From JBDIAG01 sp963835085 (GTDB lineage: Bacteria; Actinomycetota; Actinomycetes; Actinomycetales; CAWJMD01): DNA of 64,000 nt. The DNA is taken from positions 1 through 64,000 of the forward strand of contig CAWIED010000005.1 of the NCBI GenBank assembly GCA_963835085.1. The letters are read 5' to 3'. Positions 16,492 through 24,727 of the stretch are shown here, one piece after another; positions within the stretch are counted from its first letter, which is position 1, and each line of letters starts with the position of its first letter. The translations under genes and the position numbers were made by a program. The notes under the pieces were generated by a model. The model was not told where the DNA came from. It was given only the letters and a program-made list of their open reading frames with translations, and made no database searches.

Positions 16492-17169
16492 GTGGACAAC
16501 GATGTCGTACGCGAGGCGCCTCTCTTCGTCGGGTTGGATGCGGAGACGGCCTCAACCCTCATCGAGTCCATGTCGCCGGTCGACGTGCCTCGCGGTCGCG
16601 TGCTCTTCAACGAAGGCGAATCGGGCGACCGGCTCTACGTGGTGGTCGCCGGCAAGATCAAATTAGGACGTACCTCTCCAGACGGACGCGAGAACCTCGT
16701 GACCGTACTAGGTCCGGGCGAGATGTTGGGCGAGTTGTCGCTCTTCGATCCAGGCCCGCGCAGCCTCACTGCCACGGCCGTGTCAGACACCCGCTTGCTC
16801 GGACTTGGCCACAGCGACCTGGAGGCCGTGCTGGCCACCCGCCCCGAAGTGGCCAAGCACCTGCTGCAGGCTCTGGCCCGACGCTTGCGACGCACCAACG
16901 ACACCCTCGCCGACATGGTGTTCTCCGACGTGCCCGGCCGGGTGGCCAAGGCGCTGCTCGAGCTTTCACGGCGATTCGGCCGGCAGACCGAGGCCGGGGT
17001 GCTGGTCACCCACGACCTCACGCAGGAGGAACTCGCCCAGCTCGTGGGCGCCTCGCGCGAGACGGTGAACAAGGCTCTCGCCGACTTCGCCACCCGGGGC
17101 TGGATCCGCCTGGAAGCCCGGGCCGTCTGCCTGCTCGACGTCGAACGGCTCAGCCGCCGGGCGCGCTGA
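16492..17169 (+). CDS. crp: Crp/Fnr family transcriptional regulator (Crp/GlxR)
   Basis: A global regulator of 225 residues. GTG 16492 follows AGGAGGAAA and gives MDNDVVREAPLFVGLDAETA, the usual start of actinobacterial Crp/GlxR; the frame open from 16423 is rejected. The cyclic-nucleotide domain shows GEMLGELSLFDPGPRSLTA, matching the cAMP-contact GE...R-S/T pattern. The C-terminal helix-turn-helix is TQEELAQLVGASRETVNKAL. It lies between nth and an MBL gene exactly as Rv3676 does. A perfect TGTGA-N6-TCACA site lies upstream of lpqY in this window. Confidence 0.93.
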   Translation: MDNDVVREAPLFVGLDAETASTLIESMSPVDVPRGRVLFNEGESGDRLYVVVAGKIKLGRTSPDGRENLVTVLGPGEMLGELSLFDPGPRSLTATAVSDTRLLGLGHSDLEAVLATRPEVAKHLLQALARRLRRTNDTLADMVFSDVPGRVAKALLELSRRFGRQTEAGVLVTHDLTQEELAQLVGASRETVNKALADFATRGWIRLEARAVCLLDVERLSRRAR

Positions 17170-17178
17170 ACCTCCGCG

Positions 17179-17994
17179 CTACCGCACTCCCAGATACTCC
17201 AACTGGGCCGCCACACTTAGCCGAGCTGCGGGCCAGAGCATTCGGTCGACGTCGGCATACACGCGAGCGACCACCTCATCGACACTGCGTTCCCCGGCAG
17301 CCACGGCCGCTCGCACCGCGTCCAACCGCTGTTGACGATGCCTCAGATAGTGCTCGACGACGGCCAGCGCGTCGTCGAGCACCGGCCCATGACCAGGCAG
17401 TACCCGGCAGGCCTGCGCTACCTCGGCAAGGTCACGCAGCCGCCGCAACGAGTCGAGGTAGGGGCCGAGAGCCCCATCAGGGTGCGCGACGACAGTGGTG
17501 CCGCGTCCGAGCACGGTGTCGCCGGTGAGCAGATCTCGTTGATGGCCGTCGTCGAGCACGAACGACAGCGAGTCATGGGTGTGTCCCGGCGTGCCCACCA
17601 CTACCAGTTCACGGTCGCCCAGCATGCAGCGATCGCCCGCCGCCAGGCCCTCCTCACCCAACCGGTGCGCCGGGTCGAGAGCCCGAACCGGCACCCCGCC
17701 GGCCAACTCGGCGAACCTCGCGGCGCCTTCGCTGTGGTCACTGTGGCCGTGGGTCAACCACACTTGGGTTATCCGGGCTCCGGCGTCCTCGACGGCCTCG
17801 CGGCATCTGGCCAGGTGTCCTTCGTCCAGCGGGCCGGGGTCGATCACCACGGCCGTGCCCTCGCCGCTGAGCACCCAGGTGTTGGTGCCGTCCAAGGTCA
17901 TCAGGCCAGGATTGGGCGCGAGCACGCACACCGTCCCGGGGCCGAGCACGCCACCTGCCCAGCCAACAGGCTCGCCCAGCGCCGGCCCGCTCAC
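17179..17994 (-). CDS. MBL-fold metallohydrolase (LACTB2-like)
   Basis: A 271-residue metallo-beta-lactamase-fold hydrolase, starting at GTG 17994 (MSGPALGEPVGWAGGVLGPG). The metal-binding motif THGHSDH is near residue 80, GTPGHTHDS near 130, LLTGDTVLG near 155 and LPGHGPV near 195. The C-terminal helical part is typical of LACTB2/Rv3677c-type proteins, some of which are RNases. It is convergent with crp, 9 bp apart. Its upstream region is an 18-bp minisatellite that begins at the start codon. Confidence 0.86.
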   Translation of the reverse strand: MSGPALGEPVGWAGGVLGPGTVCVLAPNPGLMTLDGTNTWVLSGEGTAVVIDPGPLDEGHLARCREAVEDAGARITQVWLTHGHSDHSEGAARFAELAGGVPVRALDPAHRLGEEGLAAGDRCMLGDRELVVVGTPGHTHDSLSFVLDDGHQRDLLTGDTVLGRGTTVVAHPDGALGPYLDSLRRLRDLAEVAQACRVLPGHGPVLDDALAVVEHYLRHRQQRLDAVRAAVAAGERSVDEVVARVYADVDRMLWPAARLSVAAQLEYLGVR

Positions 17995-18096
17995 GAGGCA
18001 GGGCCCTTCACGAGGCTGGCCGCGTCCACCAAGCTGTCCGCAGTCACGAAGCCCGGCCCAGTCACGAGGCCCGATCCAGTCACGAAGCCCGGCCCA
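17990..18096. repeat. 18-bp minisatellite at the MBL start
   Basis: Units of the type GTCACGAAGCCCGGCCCA start at 18043, 18061 and 18079. Two degenerate 18-bp units (18007, 18025) and a 17-bp unit over the start codon of the MBL gene precede them. The array occupies most of the gap between the MBL gene and the upstream NUDIX gene. Confidence 0.85.
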
Positions 18097-18163
18097 GTGC
18101 CGGCCTTCGCTACCGGCGATACACCCTCGGCCAGCCGTTCATGACCCAGGCCGCGGGGTGATC

Positions 18164-18910
18164 TCATCGGCCCTCCAATTCCAAGTAGAGCCCACCGTCC
18201 GCCTCGATCAGCTCGTAGAGCAGCGGCTCCGAGTCTGGTGGGGCGGCCAGGTCGGCCACCCGGTCGACGGCGGCCAGGTCGCGCAGTACCGAGACCGTCG
18301 GCTGCATGAGTCCTGGTCCACCTCCTGCGAGGTCACGCGCGGCCACCCAGTGCGACATGATCGCCTCTCCACCCACGTGCCGTGGCTCCTGCCCCTCGGG
18401 CACCTCGGCCACGAAGAACCACGTGTCGTAACGATGCCGCAAGAACCGCGGCGTCACCCAGCGACCCCAAGGCGTCAGCGCGTCCCATCTGATCCGCAAC
18501 CCGTGCTCGGCCAGAACGGAGGAGAACGTCACGTCATGAGCCTGTACTGCGACCCGCTGCGCCTCCCAGTCCGCGGCATCGGGCTGCGCCCAGACGCCGT
18601 CTGAATCGACCGCGAGCAGCAGGCCGCTCTCCTCGAACAGCTCTCGCACAGCGGTCATCTGGATGTCGCCGTCCTGGGGATCGCGCCCGCCACCGGGAAA
18701 CACCAAGGCGCCGGGCGCAAACGCCATGCTGGCCGCTCGCCGGAGCATGAAGACCTCGATGCCGGATGATCCGTCCCGAACAGGGACGACCGTCGCAGCC
18801 TCCCGCGCCGCCACCACCGGACGAGGCTCAGGCAACGCCCACCATTGCCGGGCCACCGATTCAGCGGCAGGGTCGACCGGCCAACGCGTACTCCTGTCCA
18901 CAATCGCCAC
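18164..18910 (-). CDS. NUDIX hydrolase
   Basis: A 248-residue NUDIX protein of the NUDT19-like type with a split box. GALVFPGGGRDPQDGD is followed by TAVRELFEESGLLLA, with the REL-FEESG core intact. GTG 18910 behind AGTAGG is taken as the start because the 45 codons upstream to 19045 are low-complexity Arg/Ser/Cys and unlike the family. C-terminal features are WVTPRFLRHRYDTWFFVAEVPEG and the final YELIEADGGLYLELEGR. The substrate is probably a CoA or nucleotide derivative, but this is not certain. It may share a transcript with the MBL gene. Confidence 0.8.
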   Translation of the reverse strand: MAIVDRSTRWPVDPAAESVARQWWALPEPRPVVAAREAATVVPVRDGSSGIEVFMLRRAASMAFAPGALVFPGGGRDPQDGDIQMTAVRELFEESGLLLAVDSDGVWAQPDAADWEAQRVAVQAHDVTFSSVLAEHGLRIRWDALTPWGRWVTPRFLRHRYDTWFFVAEVPEGQEPRHVGGEAIMSHWVAARDLAGGGPGLMQPTVSVLRDLAAVDRVADLAAPPDSEPLLYELIEADGGLYLELEGR

Positions 18911-19126
18911 CCTACTTTGGGCGCGCCGGCGCGCCCTTTGGGCCGCCGATTCCGCCGGCTCACCCGATCCAGACCAGTCGCGGCACCGGGTGCGACACAT
19001 CCCATCCCATTGGCTGCTTTTCTCACCCCTCGGATCGCGACACAATACCTAGTTGGTGAGTCGCCCAGAATAATTACCCCATAACTAGGGCATACCGCCT
19101 ACAGTCTGGCGACAAGGGAGGTGACT

Positions 19127-19903
19127 GTGACTCAGCAGGTCGTCCATGAGGGCCTTGAGGTAGACCTACGCCCAGCCGAGCACAACCGATCGGCGTTGGC
19201 CCTGAGTCTCGAGGGCGCGCTGGACGGCGCCGACGTCGAGCTCATGATCGATGATGTCGCCGAGCTGGCAGGAATGACAGCGCGCAACGTGCGGGCCTAT
19301 CAACAACGTCGGCTGCTGCCCCCGGCTCGGCGCAACGGCCGGCGACTCGTCTACGGGTGGGAGCACGTCGCCCGGCTTCGCCTCGTCAGATCGCTGCATA
19401 GCCGTGGTCTGTCGCTCAAAGTGATCGAAGACCTGGTCTCGCGCGGGGCGGCCGAGGCCGAACTTGCCCGACTGAACGAAGAGAGCGCTCCCGGCGGGGT
19501 GCGGCTGCGGGTGCCCCTGGGCGATCTCAGCATCGAAGCCCTCCGGACGGAGAACCCTCAGGCCATCCGCGAGCTCGTCGATGCCGGGGTCGTGCACGTC
19601 GAGGACGGAGAGTTGGTCGCCAGTTCTGCCGCCCTGGGGGTGGCCGGCGCCCTGCTCGGTCTGGGGGTCGACCTCCAGGCGATCTTCCGCGTCGTGTTAC
19701 TGGCCAGCAGGGCAGCGAACGGGGTGGCCGAGCGGATGCATCACGAGATCTCCGCCATCGAGGGAATCGAGCCCGAAACGGCGGCCCTCGCCATGCGGCT
19801 GGCGTCGCTGACCTTCTCCGACATGCTGCTCGACAATGCCGCCCAGCACGATCTCGACAAGCAGGTCGATCAGTTGCCTCCGATTCCGCATCAGGGCAGC
19901 TGA
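19127..19903 (+). CDS. MerR-family transcriptional regulator
   Basis: A 258-residue regulator. The N-terminal winged helix is visible near residues 39-105: MIDDVAELAGMTARNVRAYQ, then QRRLLPPARRNGRRLVYGWE and HVARLRLVRSLHSRGLSLKV. The C-terminal half (about 150 residues) resembles the ligand domain of other actinobacterial MerR proteins and has no metal-binding Cys. AGGGAGG at 19115-19121 points to GTG 19127 rather than GTG 19121. The promoter area contains CCTAGTTGG (19048 area) facing CCATAACTAGG (19078 area), a possible operator for autoregulation. Confidence 0.8.
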   Translation: MTQQVVHEGLEVDLRPAEHNRSALALSLEGALDGADVELMIDDVAELAGMTARNVRAYQQRRLLPPARRNGRRLVYGWEHVARLRLVRSLHSRGLSLKVIEDLVSRGAAEAELARLNEESAPGGVRLRVPLGDLSIEALRTENPQAIRELVDAGVVHVEDGELVASSAALGVAGALLGLGVDLQAIFRVVLLASRAANGVAERMHHEISAIEGIEPETAALAMRLASLTFSDMLLDNAAQHDLDKQVDQLPPIPHQGS

Positions 19904-19969
19904 GTCCACCAAGGCGGCTGCCGGGCTGGTCCGGTTGCACTTCGCGGCACAACTGAGCACGAGGCGCAA

Positions 19970-19975
19970 TAGGCT
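19970..19975 (+). promoter_or_regulatory. Probable -10 element, leaderless
   Basis: TAGGCT lies 6 nt before GTG 19982, again without a Shine-Dalgarno sequence. Confidence 0.5.
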
Positions 19976-19981
19976 CGGCAG

Positions 19982-20662
19982 GTGGTACGCATTCTTGCCG
20001 TCGCCGACGAGGTGGCCTACAACCTCACACCTGCGCGCATCAGGGCGTACGAACCCGACCTCGTGGTCGCCTGCGGCGACTTGCCGTGGAGTTACCTCGA
20101 GCTGATCGCCTCGAGCACCGACTCGCCCATGGTCTTCGTGCCCGGAAACCACGACCCAGCCATCACTGCGGGCAAGCAGTCACGCTCGGGCGCCTGGTTT
20201 CACAGCGGCGTACTGGTCGACTCCCCACGGCCGCACGGCGCGATCAATCTCGACGTCGAGGTTCTCGATGTCGCCGGCCTCCGAGTGGCCGGGCTCGGAG
20301 GCTGCGTGCGCTACCGCCCCGGCCCGCACCAGTACACTCAACAGGAGTACCACCGGCGAGCGGCAGCGTTGCTCCGCAAGACCAGGAAGCTCGCCCGCAA
20401 ATCCCCAGGCCAGGTCGACCTGCTCCTCACCCACGCACCACCGCGCGGGGTGGGTGACGACGAGGACCGACCCCATGTGGGCATCGATGCCCTGCACACC
20501 GTGCTCGAGACGATGCAACCTCGTCTTCAGCTGCACGGCCACATCCACCCGCACGGACGCACGATGCCCGACCGGATCGTGGGTTCCACCACCATCCGCA
20601 ACATCATCCCGTTCCGCGTGCTGGACCTCGAGCCCGCCGGCCTGTCCAGCCGATCCTCCTAA
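19982..20662 (+). CDS. Metallophosphoesterase
   Basis: A 226-residue calcineurin-like phosphoesterase. It begins MVRILAVADEVAYNLTPARI. The metal-ligand motifs are CGDLPW (in place of GDxxD), VPGNHDPA, LLTHAPPRGVGD and LHGHIHPH. The first motif, normally D-x-H, reads ADEV here, so one usual His ligand is changed to Glu. This variant occurs in a group of actinobacterial phosphoesterases. The substrate is unknown. It is followed after 8 nt by the ParB-like gene, which has its own strong ribosome binding site, so the two are probably one operon. Confidence 0.82.
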   Translation: MVRILAVADEVAYNLTPARIRAYEPDLVVACGDLPWSYLELIASSTDSPMVFVPGNHDPAITAGKQSRSGAWFHSGVLVDSPRPHGAINLDVEVLDVAGLRVAGLGGCVRYRPGPHQYTQQEYHRRAAALLRKTRKLARKSPGQVDLLLTHAPPRGVGDDEDRPHVGIDALHTVLETMQPRLQLHGHIHPHGRTMPDRIVGSTTIRNIIPFRVLDLEPAGLSSRSS

Positions 20663-20670
20663 GGAGCACC

Positions 20671-21624
20671 ATGCCCCCTCGCGACAGTGGCTCCCCGCGA
20701 GCCGACGCCGAGGCCGACTTCCTTCGGGCCCGCCGTCAGCAGATGTTCTCCAACGTGGCCGCCAAGGCTCGCGGCGCAGGTGCGGACAGCTCTCGCTCGC
20801 TGCCTTTCGACGAGGTCGTCCAGGCGCTCGGCAGGGTGAGCGAGCAGTATCTCGGCCTGCGCGAGATCCCGGTGGCCAACGTGGTGGGCTCAGTCGACAA
20901 GGTGCGCGACTTCGACCCCAAGTTCCGCCCCACCTCCGGCCGCAGCCGGGCACGCTGGGAGCGCCTGGCCCTGGCATTGCGCAAGGGCGAGTCCATCCCG
21001 CCCATCGACGTGTACCAGGTGGGCGACATGTACTTCGTGCGCGACGGTCATCACCGAGTCTCGGTGAGCCGCGCCCTCGACATTCCCGTGATCGACGCCG
21101 AGGTCACCCGAGTGGTGACCCTGGCCGAGCCCACCGATGTGCATTCCCGCGCCGACCTGACACCCAAGGAACTGCGCCGGGCGATGCTGCAGCGGGTGCC
21201 GTTGCGCAAGTCCAGGCGCACCAACGTCGTGCTCACCGACGCCGAGAAATACCCCTTCCTGGCGGAGATGGTCGAGGCCTGGGCTGCCCGCACGATGTTT
21301 CGCGAGGGCAAGGTGATGGAACGCGCCACGGCTGCCAGTCGCTGGTACGACGAGGAGTTTCAGCCGGTTCTCGACATGATCGACGCGGGCGGCTTACGCG
21401 GCAAGGACGAGACCGACGGAGATGTCTATATGCGTATCGCCGGCGACCGCTATCGCACCTTCCTCGAGCACATCTGGAACACCGAGGTCATCGAGGTGCT
21501 GCGCGACAAGCACCGGCGCAAGCACGCCCCCGACCTCTTGTCGGGCAACGTGAAAGACATGCTCCACTCCGATCTGCGGGCGCTGGTGTTGCGCCATCCC
21601 GAGCAGGACGAACCCTCGGCCTGA
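20671..21624 (+). CDS. ParB-like N-terminal domain protein
   Basis: A 317-residue protein with a ParB/sulfiredoxin-like domain at about residues 50-145. The YLGLREIPVANVVGSVDKVR opening and the phosphate-binding-like motif VRDGHHRVSVSRAL (GHHR in place of GERR) are visible. The C-terminal half has the pattern EKYPFLAEMVEAWAARTMFR and a final DLLSGNVKDMLHSDL. It is a widespread actinobacterial family annotated as ParB-like, but it lacks the ParB helix-turn-helix and is not the chromosome partition protein. By analogy with GHHR-type ParB-fold kinases and nucleases, nucleotide binding is likely. AAGGAG precedes the ATG. Confidence 0.75.
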   Translation: MPPRDSGSPRADAEADFLRARRQQMFSNVAAKARGAGADSSRSLPFDEVVQALGRVSEQYLGLREIPVANVVGSVDKVRDFDPKFRPTSGRSRARWERLALALRKGESIPPIDVYQVGDMYFVRDGHHRVSVSRALDIPVIDAEVTRVVTLAEPTDVHSRADLTPKELRRAMLQRVPLRKSRRTNVVLTDAEKYPFLAEMVEAWAARTMFREGKVMERATAASRWYDEEFQPVLDMIDAGGLRGKDETDGDVYMRIAGDRYRTFLEHIWNTEVIEVLRDKHRRKHAPDLLSGNVKDMLHSDLRALVLRHPEQDEPSA

Positions 21625-21661
21625 CGACCCGAACTTTGCCGGCACGTTCTTGGCCGGCAGA

Positions 21662-21699
21662 CCGAAAGGGGCGATGCTCGAAAGCATCGCCCCTTTCGG
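21662..21699. terminator. Bidirectional terminator hairpin
   Basis: A perfect 17-bp stem (CCGAAAGGGGCGATGCT against AGCATCGCCCCTTTCGG) with the loop CGAA, which reads UUCG on the minus-strand transcript. It sits between convergent genes, 37 bp after the ParB-like gene and 20 bp after sugC. A T/C-rich stretch follows. Confidence 0.88.
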
Positions 21700-21719
21700 A
21701 TTCCTCCTGCTGTTCTGAC

Positions 21720-22916
21720 TTACTTGGCCAGAGGAACGCCCGCATCGATGGTGTCGGCGCTCAGGTTGAGGCCGGTGGAGGCGTCGAAGATCGAGATCTT
21801 CGACGTGTCGTACCAGAGTTCGGCATTGTCACCCATGTGCACCCTCGACGACGCGTCGAGCCGCGCGGTGAGGGCCGTGCCATCGGCGTGCAGGTCGTTG
21901 CCCGCGTCCTTGGCCAACTCGTCGAGCTGGGCCGAGTGCGCACCCTCGCCGCGAACGGTGAAGTAGGCGTACACGTCGGAGCCCATGGCCTCGACGATGT
22001 CGACCGTGGTGCGGAACCGGCCGCCCGGCTTGTCGCCAACGAGGGCCGCGTCCTCGAAGTGCTCTGGACGAATACCGACGATGACGTCGCCGGTGCTGCC
22101 CGCCCGGTCGAGGTCCTGGCGCATCCGGTCGGTCAGCGGCGCCTCACCCAGTGACGTGGTGACGGTGCCGTTGCCGAGCCGGCCCGGCAGGAAGTTCATC
22201 GACGGGCTGCCGATGAAGCCGGCCACGAACAGGTTGACCGGGTTCTCGTACAGGTGGGTCGGCGAACCGGCCTGCTGGATGATGCCGCTCTTCATGACGA
22301 CCACCCGGTCGCCGAGGGTCATGGCCTCGGTCTGGTCGTGCGTGACGTACAGCGTCGTCGTGCCGAGGGTCTTCTGGATGCGGGCCACCTGGGTGCGCAT
22401 CTGCACACGCAGCTTGGCGTCGAGGTTCGACAGCGGCTCGTCCATGAGGAAGGCCTTGGGCGAACGGACGATCGCCCGGCCCATCGCGACACGCTGCCGC
22501 TGACCACCGGAGAGGTTCGACGGCTTGCGCTCCAGGTGCTGGGTGAGCTCCAGCATCTGGGCCGCTTCCTTGACCTTCTTGTCGATCTCCGTCTTGTTGA
22601 CGCCGGCGAGCTTGAGCGGGAAGCCCATGTTCTCACCCACCGTCATGTGCGGGTACAGCGCGTACGACTGGAACACCATGGCGATGTCGCGGTCTTTGGG
22701 CGCCACATCGTTGACGACCTTGCCGTCGATGATGAGCTTGCCCGCCGTGATGTCTTCCAGACCGGCCACCATGTTGAGCGTGGTGGACTTTCCGCAACCC
22801 GACGGGCCGACCAGGATGATGAATTCACCATCCGCGATGTTCATGTTGAAGTTGTCGACCGCCAGGGCACCGTCGGGGTAGCGCTTGACGATGTTCTCGA
22901 GATTGATCTCAGCCAT
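21720..22916 (-). CDS. sugC: Trehalose-type ABC transporter, ATP-binding subunit
   Basis: A 398-residue ATPase of the MalK/UgpC/SugC class that energises sugar import. It starts MAEINLENIVKRYPDGALAV. Walker A GPSGCGKST (near residue 39), the Q-loop FQSYALYPHM, signature LSGGQRQRVAMGRA, Walker B AFLMDEPLSNLDAKLR and switch His THDQTEAMTLGD are all present. The C-terminal regulatory TOBE-type domain spans about residues 240-390. It is the last gene of the lpqY-sugA-sugB-sugC cluster, 35 nt after sugB, with the strong terminator just downstream. Confidence 0.9.
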   Translation of the reverse strand: MAEINLENIVKRYPDGALAVDNFNMNIADGEFIILVGPSGCGKSTTLNMVAGLEDITAGKLIIDGKVVNDVAPKDRDIAMVFQSYALYPHMTVGENMGFPLKLAGVNKTEIDKKVKEAAQMLELTQHLERKPSNLSGGQRQRVAMGRAIVRSPKAFLMDEPLSNLDAKLRVQMRTQVARIQKTLGTTTLYVTHDQTEAMTLGDRVVVMKSGIIQQAGSPTHLYENPVNLFVAGFIGSPSMNFLPGRLGNGTVTTSLGEAPLTDRMRQDLDRAGSTGDVIVGIRPEHFEDAALVGDKPGGRFRTTVDIVEAMGSDVYAYFTVRGEGAHSAQLDELAKDAGNDLHADGTALTARLDASSRVHMGDNAELWYDTSKISIFDASTGLNLSADTIDAGVPLAK

Positions 22917-22951
22917 TTGTTCAGCTCCTTCTTTGCGAATTGCAGCCGGGC

Positions 22952-23785
22952 TCAGCCCTTGACGGCACCATTGGTGAGGCCGGCAACGATCCGGCGCTGG
23001 AAGAACAGCACGAAGATGACGATTGGGATGGTGATGATCACAGCGGCCGCCGCAATCGGGCCCGTCGGCTGCTGGAAGGTGGTTGCACCCTGGAGGTAGG
23101 ACATAGCTGCCGGAACAGTTCGCGACCGTGAGGTCGAGGTGAGCGACAACGCGAACAGGAAGTCGTTCCAGCAGGCGATGAACACCAGGATCGCCGTGGT
23201 GAAGACGCCCGGCATGGCCAGCGGGGTGATGACCAGCCGGAACGCCTGGAAGGGCGTGGCACCGTCCATCTTGGCGGCCTTCTCCAGTTCCCAGGGGATC
23301 TCGCGGAAGAAGGACGACAGCGTGTAGATGGCCAGCGGCAGGGCGAAGGTGACGTAGGGAATGATCAGGCCGAGCCAGGTGTCGAAGATGTGGATCGTGG
23401 TCTCGATCTTGAACAGCGGTGTGACCAGGGCGATCTGGGGGAACATCGAGATCAACAGCGACATCCCGACGATGGCCTGCTTGCCCGGGAAGTCGAGCCG
23501 GGCGATGGCGTAGGCGGCCATGGTGCCGAACAGCAGAGCGATCACCGTGGCGATCAGGCAGATGCCGATCGAGTTGATGAGCGCGTGGCTGAAGTCGGAG
23601 TTGGAGAAGATCTTCGAGTAGTTGGCGAAGCTCGGGCTCACCGGGAAGTACTTGCCGTCGTTCAGGGTGGCATCGCTCTTCAACGACAGCGAGATGATCC
23701 AGAACACCGGAATGAAGGCGTACAGGAGCACCAGGATGTTGATGACCCACCAGGTCGCCTTCTGGCGCGGAGTTTCGGTCTGCAT
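22952..23785 (-). CDS. sugB: Trehalose-type ABC transporter permease (MalG/SugB-like)
   Basis: A 277-residue inner-membrane permease with six predicted helices. It opens MQTETPRQKATWWVINILVL, and the coupling helix EAA motif is EKAAKMDGATPFQAFRLVIT followed by PLAMPG. The family-typical ending QRRIVAGLTNGAVKG is present. It pairs with the MalF-type permease 18 nt upstream. It is most similar in layout to mycobacterial SugB, which imports trehalose together with LpqY. Confidence 0.9.
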   Translation of the reverse strand: MQTETPRQKATWWVINILVLLYAFIPVFWIISLSLKSDATLNDGKYFPVSPSFANYSKIFSNSDFSHALINSIGICLIATVIALLFGTMAAYAIARLDFPGKQAIVGMSLLISMFPQIALVTPLFKIETTIHIFDTWLGLIIPYVTFALPLAIYTLSSFFREIPWELEKAAKMDGATPFQAFRLVITPLAMPGVFTTAILVFIACWNDFLFALSLTSTSRSRTVPAAMSYLQGATTFQQPTGPIAAAAVIITIPIVIFVLFFQRRIVAGLTNGAVKG

Positions 23786-23803
23786 TGTGGCTACCCTCCC
23801 GAC

Positions 23804-24727
23804 CTAGTTGTTACCCGGCGCGGCAGCACCGAAGAGTTTGATGAAGATAAACGCGACGATCGCGATAGTGACGAAGATGAGCACGGCGATGGTGGAGCCG
23901 ATGCCCAGGTTCAAACCCTTGATCAGGTTGTCGTAGCCGAGGATCGAGACCGATGCAGTCTTGTTGGCACCGTTGGTCAACACGTAGATGTTGTCGAAGA
24001 TCCGGAAGGCGTCGAGCGTACGGAACAGCACGGCAACGAGAATGGACGGCTTGATCAGCGGCACCGTGATCATCCAGAACCGCTGGATCGCGGTGGCACC
24101 GTCGAGGCTGGCCGCCTTGAGCAGGTCTTCGGGCACGAGTGCCAGACCGGCCATCAGCAGCAGTGCCATGAACGGCACCGTCTTCCAGACCTCAGCGAGG
24201 ATGATGATGGCCACCGACGGCACGTACTCGGTGAGCGGCGCCCGGTCGGGTCCGGCGAGGTAGCCCAGGCCCTGGGTCCAGGCGAAGCGCCAGGAGAACG
24301 CGGCCACCACGGTGACGATCGCATACGGCACCAGTGCGGAGGTGCGCACGAGGCCGCGGCCGACGATCGTGCGGTGCATGATGATCGCCAGCGCCATGCC
24401 GAAGATGAGCTCGAAGATGACACCGAAGACGGTCATCACCGTGGTCACCCAGAAGGCCTGCCACCACAGCGGCGACGACAGCACGGTGACGTAGTTTCCG
24501 AAGCCGATAAACGCGTTCTGGTCAGGCGTACGCATGTCGGCCCGGTTCAGCGAGAGCCAGAAGGCGTAGATGATCGGGTAGGCAGTCACGGCCAGCATGA
24601 TGATGATGGCCGGCAGGCAGAGCATCACGCCGAGGTTGCGCTCAGCGCGCTTGCCCTCGCTGAATCGCTTGGCCGCGATGGCGGTGTGCTCGGATGCCAA
24701 GTCTTGATTGGCTGTGGCCTGGCTCAT
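23804..24727 (-). CDS. sugA: Trehalose-type ABC transporter permease (MalF/SugA-like)
   Basis: A 307-residue permease. The recognisable SugA features are VTAYPIIYAFWLSLNRADMR, the ALVPYAIVTVVAAFSWRFAW helix, the EAA loop LKAASLDGATAIQRFWMITV followed by PLIKPS, the LFRTLDAFRIFDNIYVLTNG stretch, and the C-terminus KLFGAAAPGNN, nearly the same as mycobacterial SugA. The ATG overlaps the lpqY stop (ATGA), so the two are coupled. The close match to SugA is the main reason for assigning trehalose rather than maltose as substrate. Confidence 0.9.
   Translation of the reverse strand: MSQATANQDLASEHTAIAAKRFSEGKRAERNLGVMLCLPAIIIMLAVTAYPIIYAFWLSLNRADMRTPDQNAFIGFGNYVTVLSSPLWWQAFWVTTVMTVFGVIFELIFGMALAIIMHRTIVGRGLVRTSALVPYAIVTVVAAFSWRFAWTQGLGYLAGPDRAPLTEYVPSVAIIILAEVWKTVPFMALLLMAGLALVPEDLLKAASLDGATAIQRFWMITVPLIKPSILVAVLFRTLDAFRIFDNIYVLTNGANKTASVSILGYDNLIKGLNLGIGSTIAVLIFVTIAIVAFIFIKLFGAAAPGNN

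Noticed and set aside
20268..22154. 628-codon plus-strand ORF over the ParB-like and sugC genes
   Set aside because: It overlaps two well-supported genes in other frames and has no motif.
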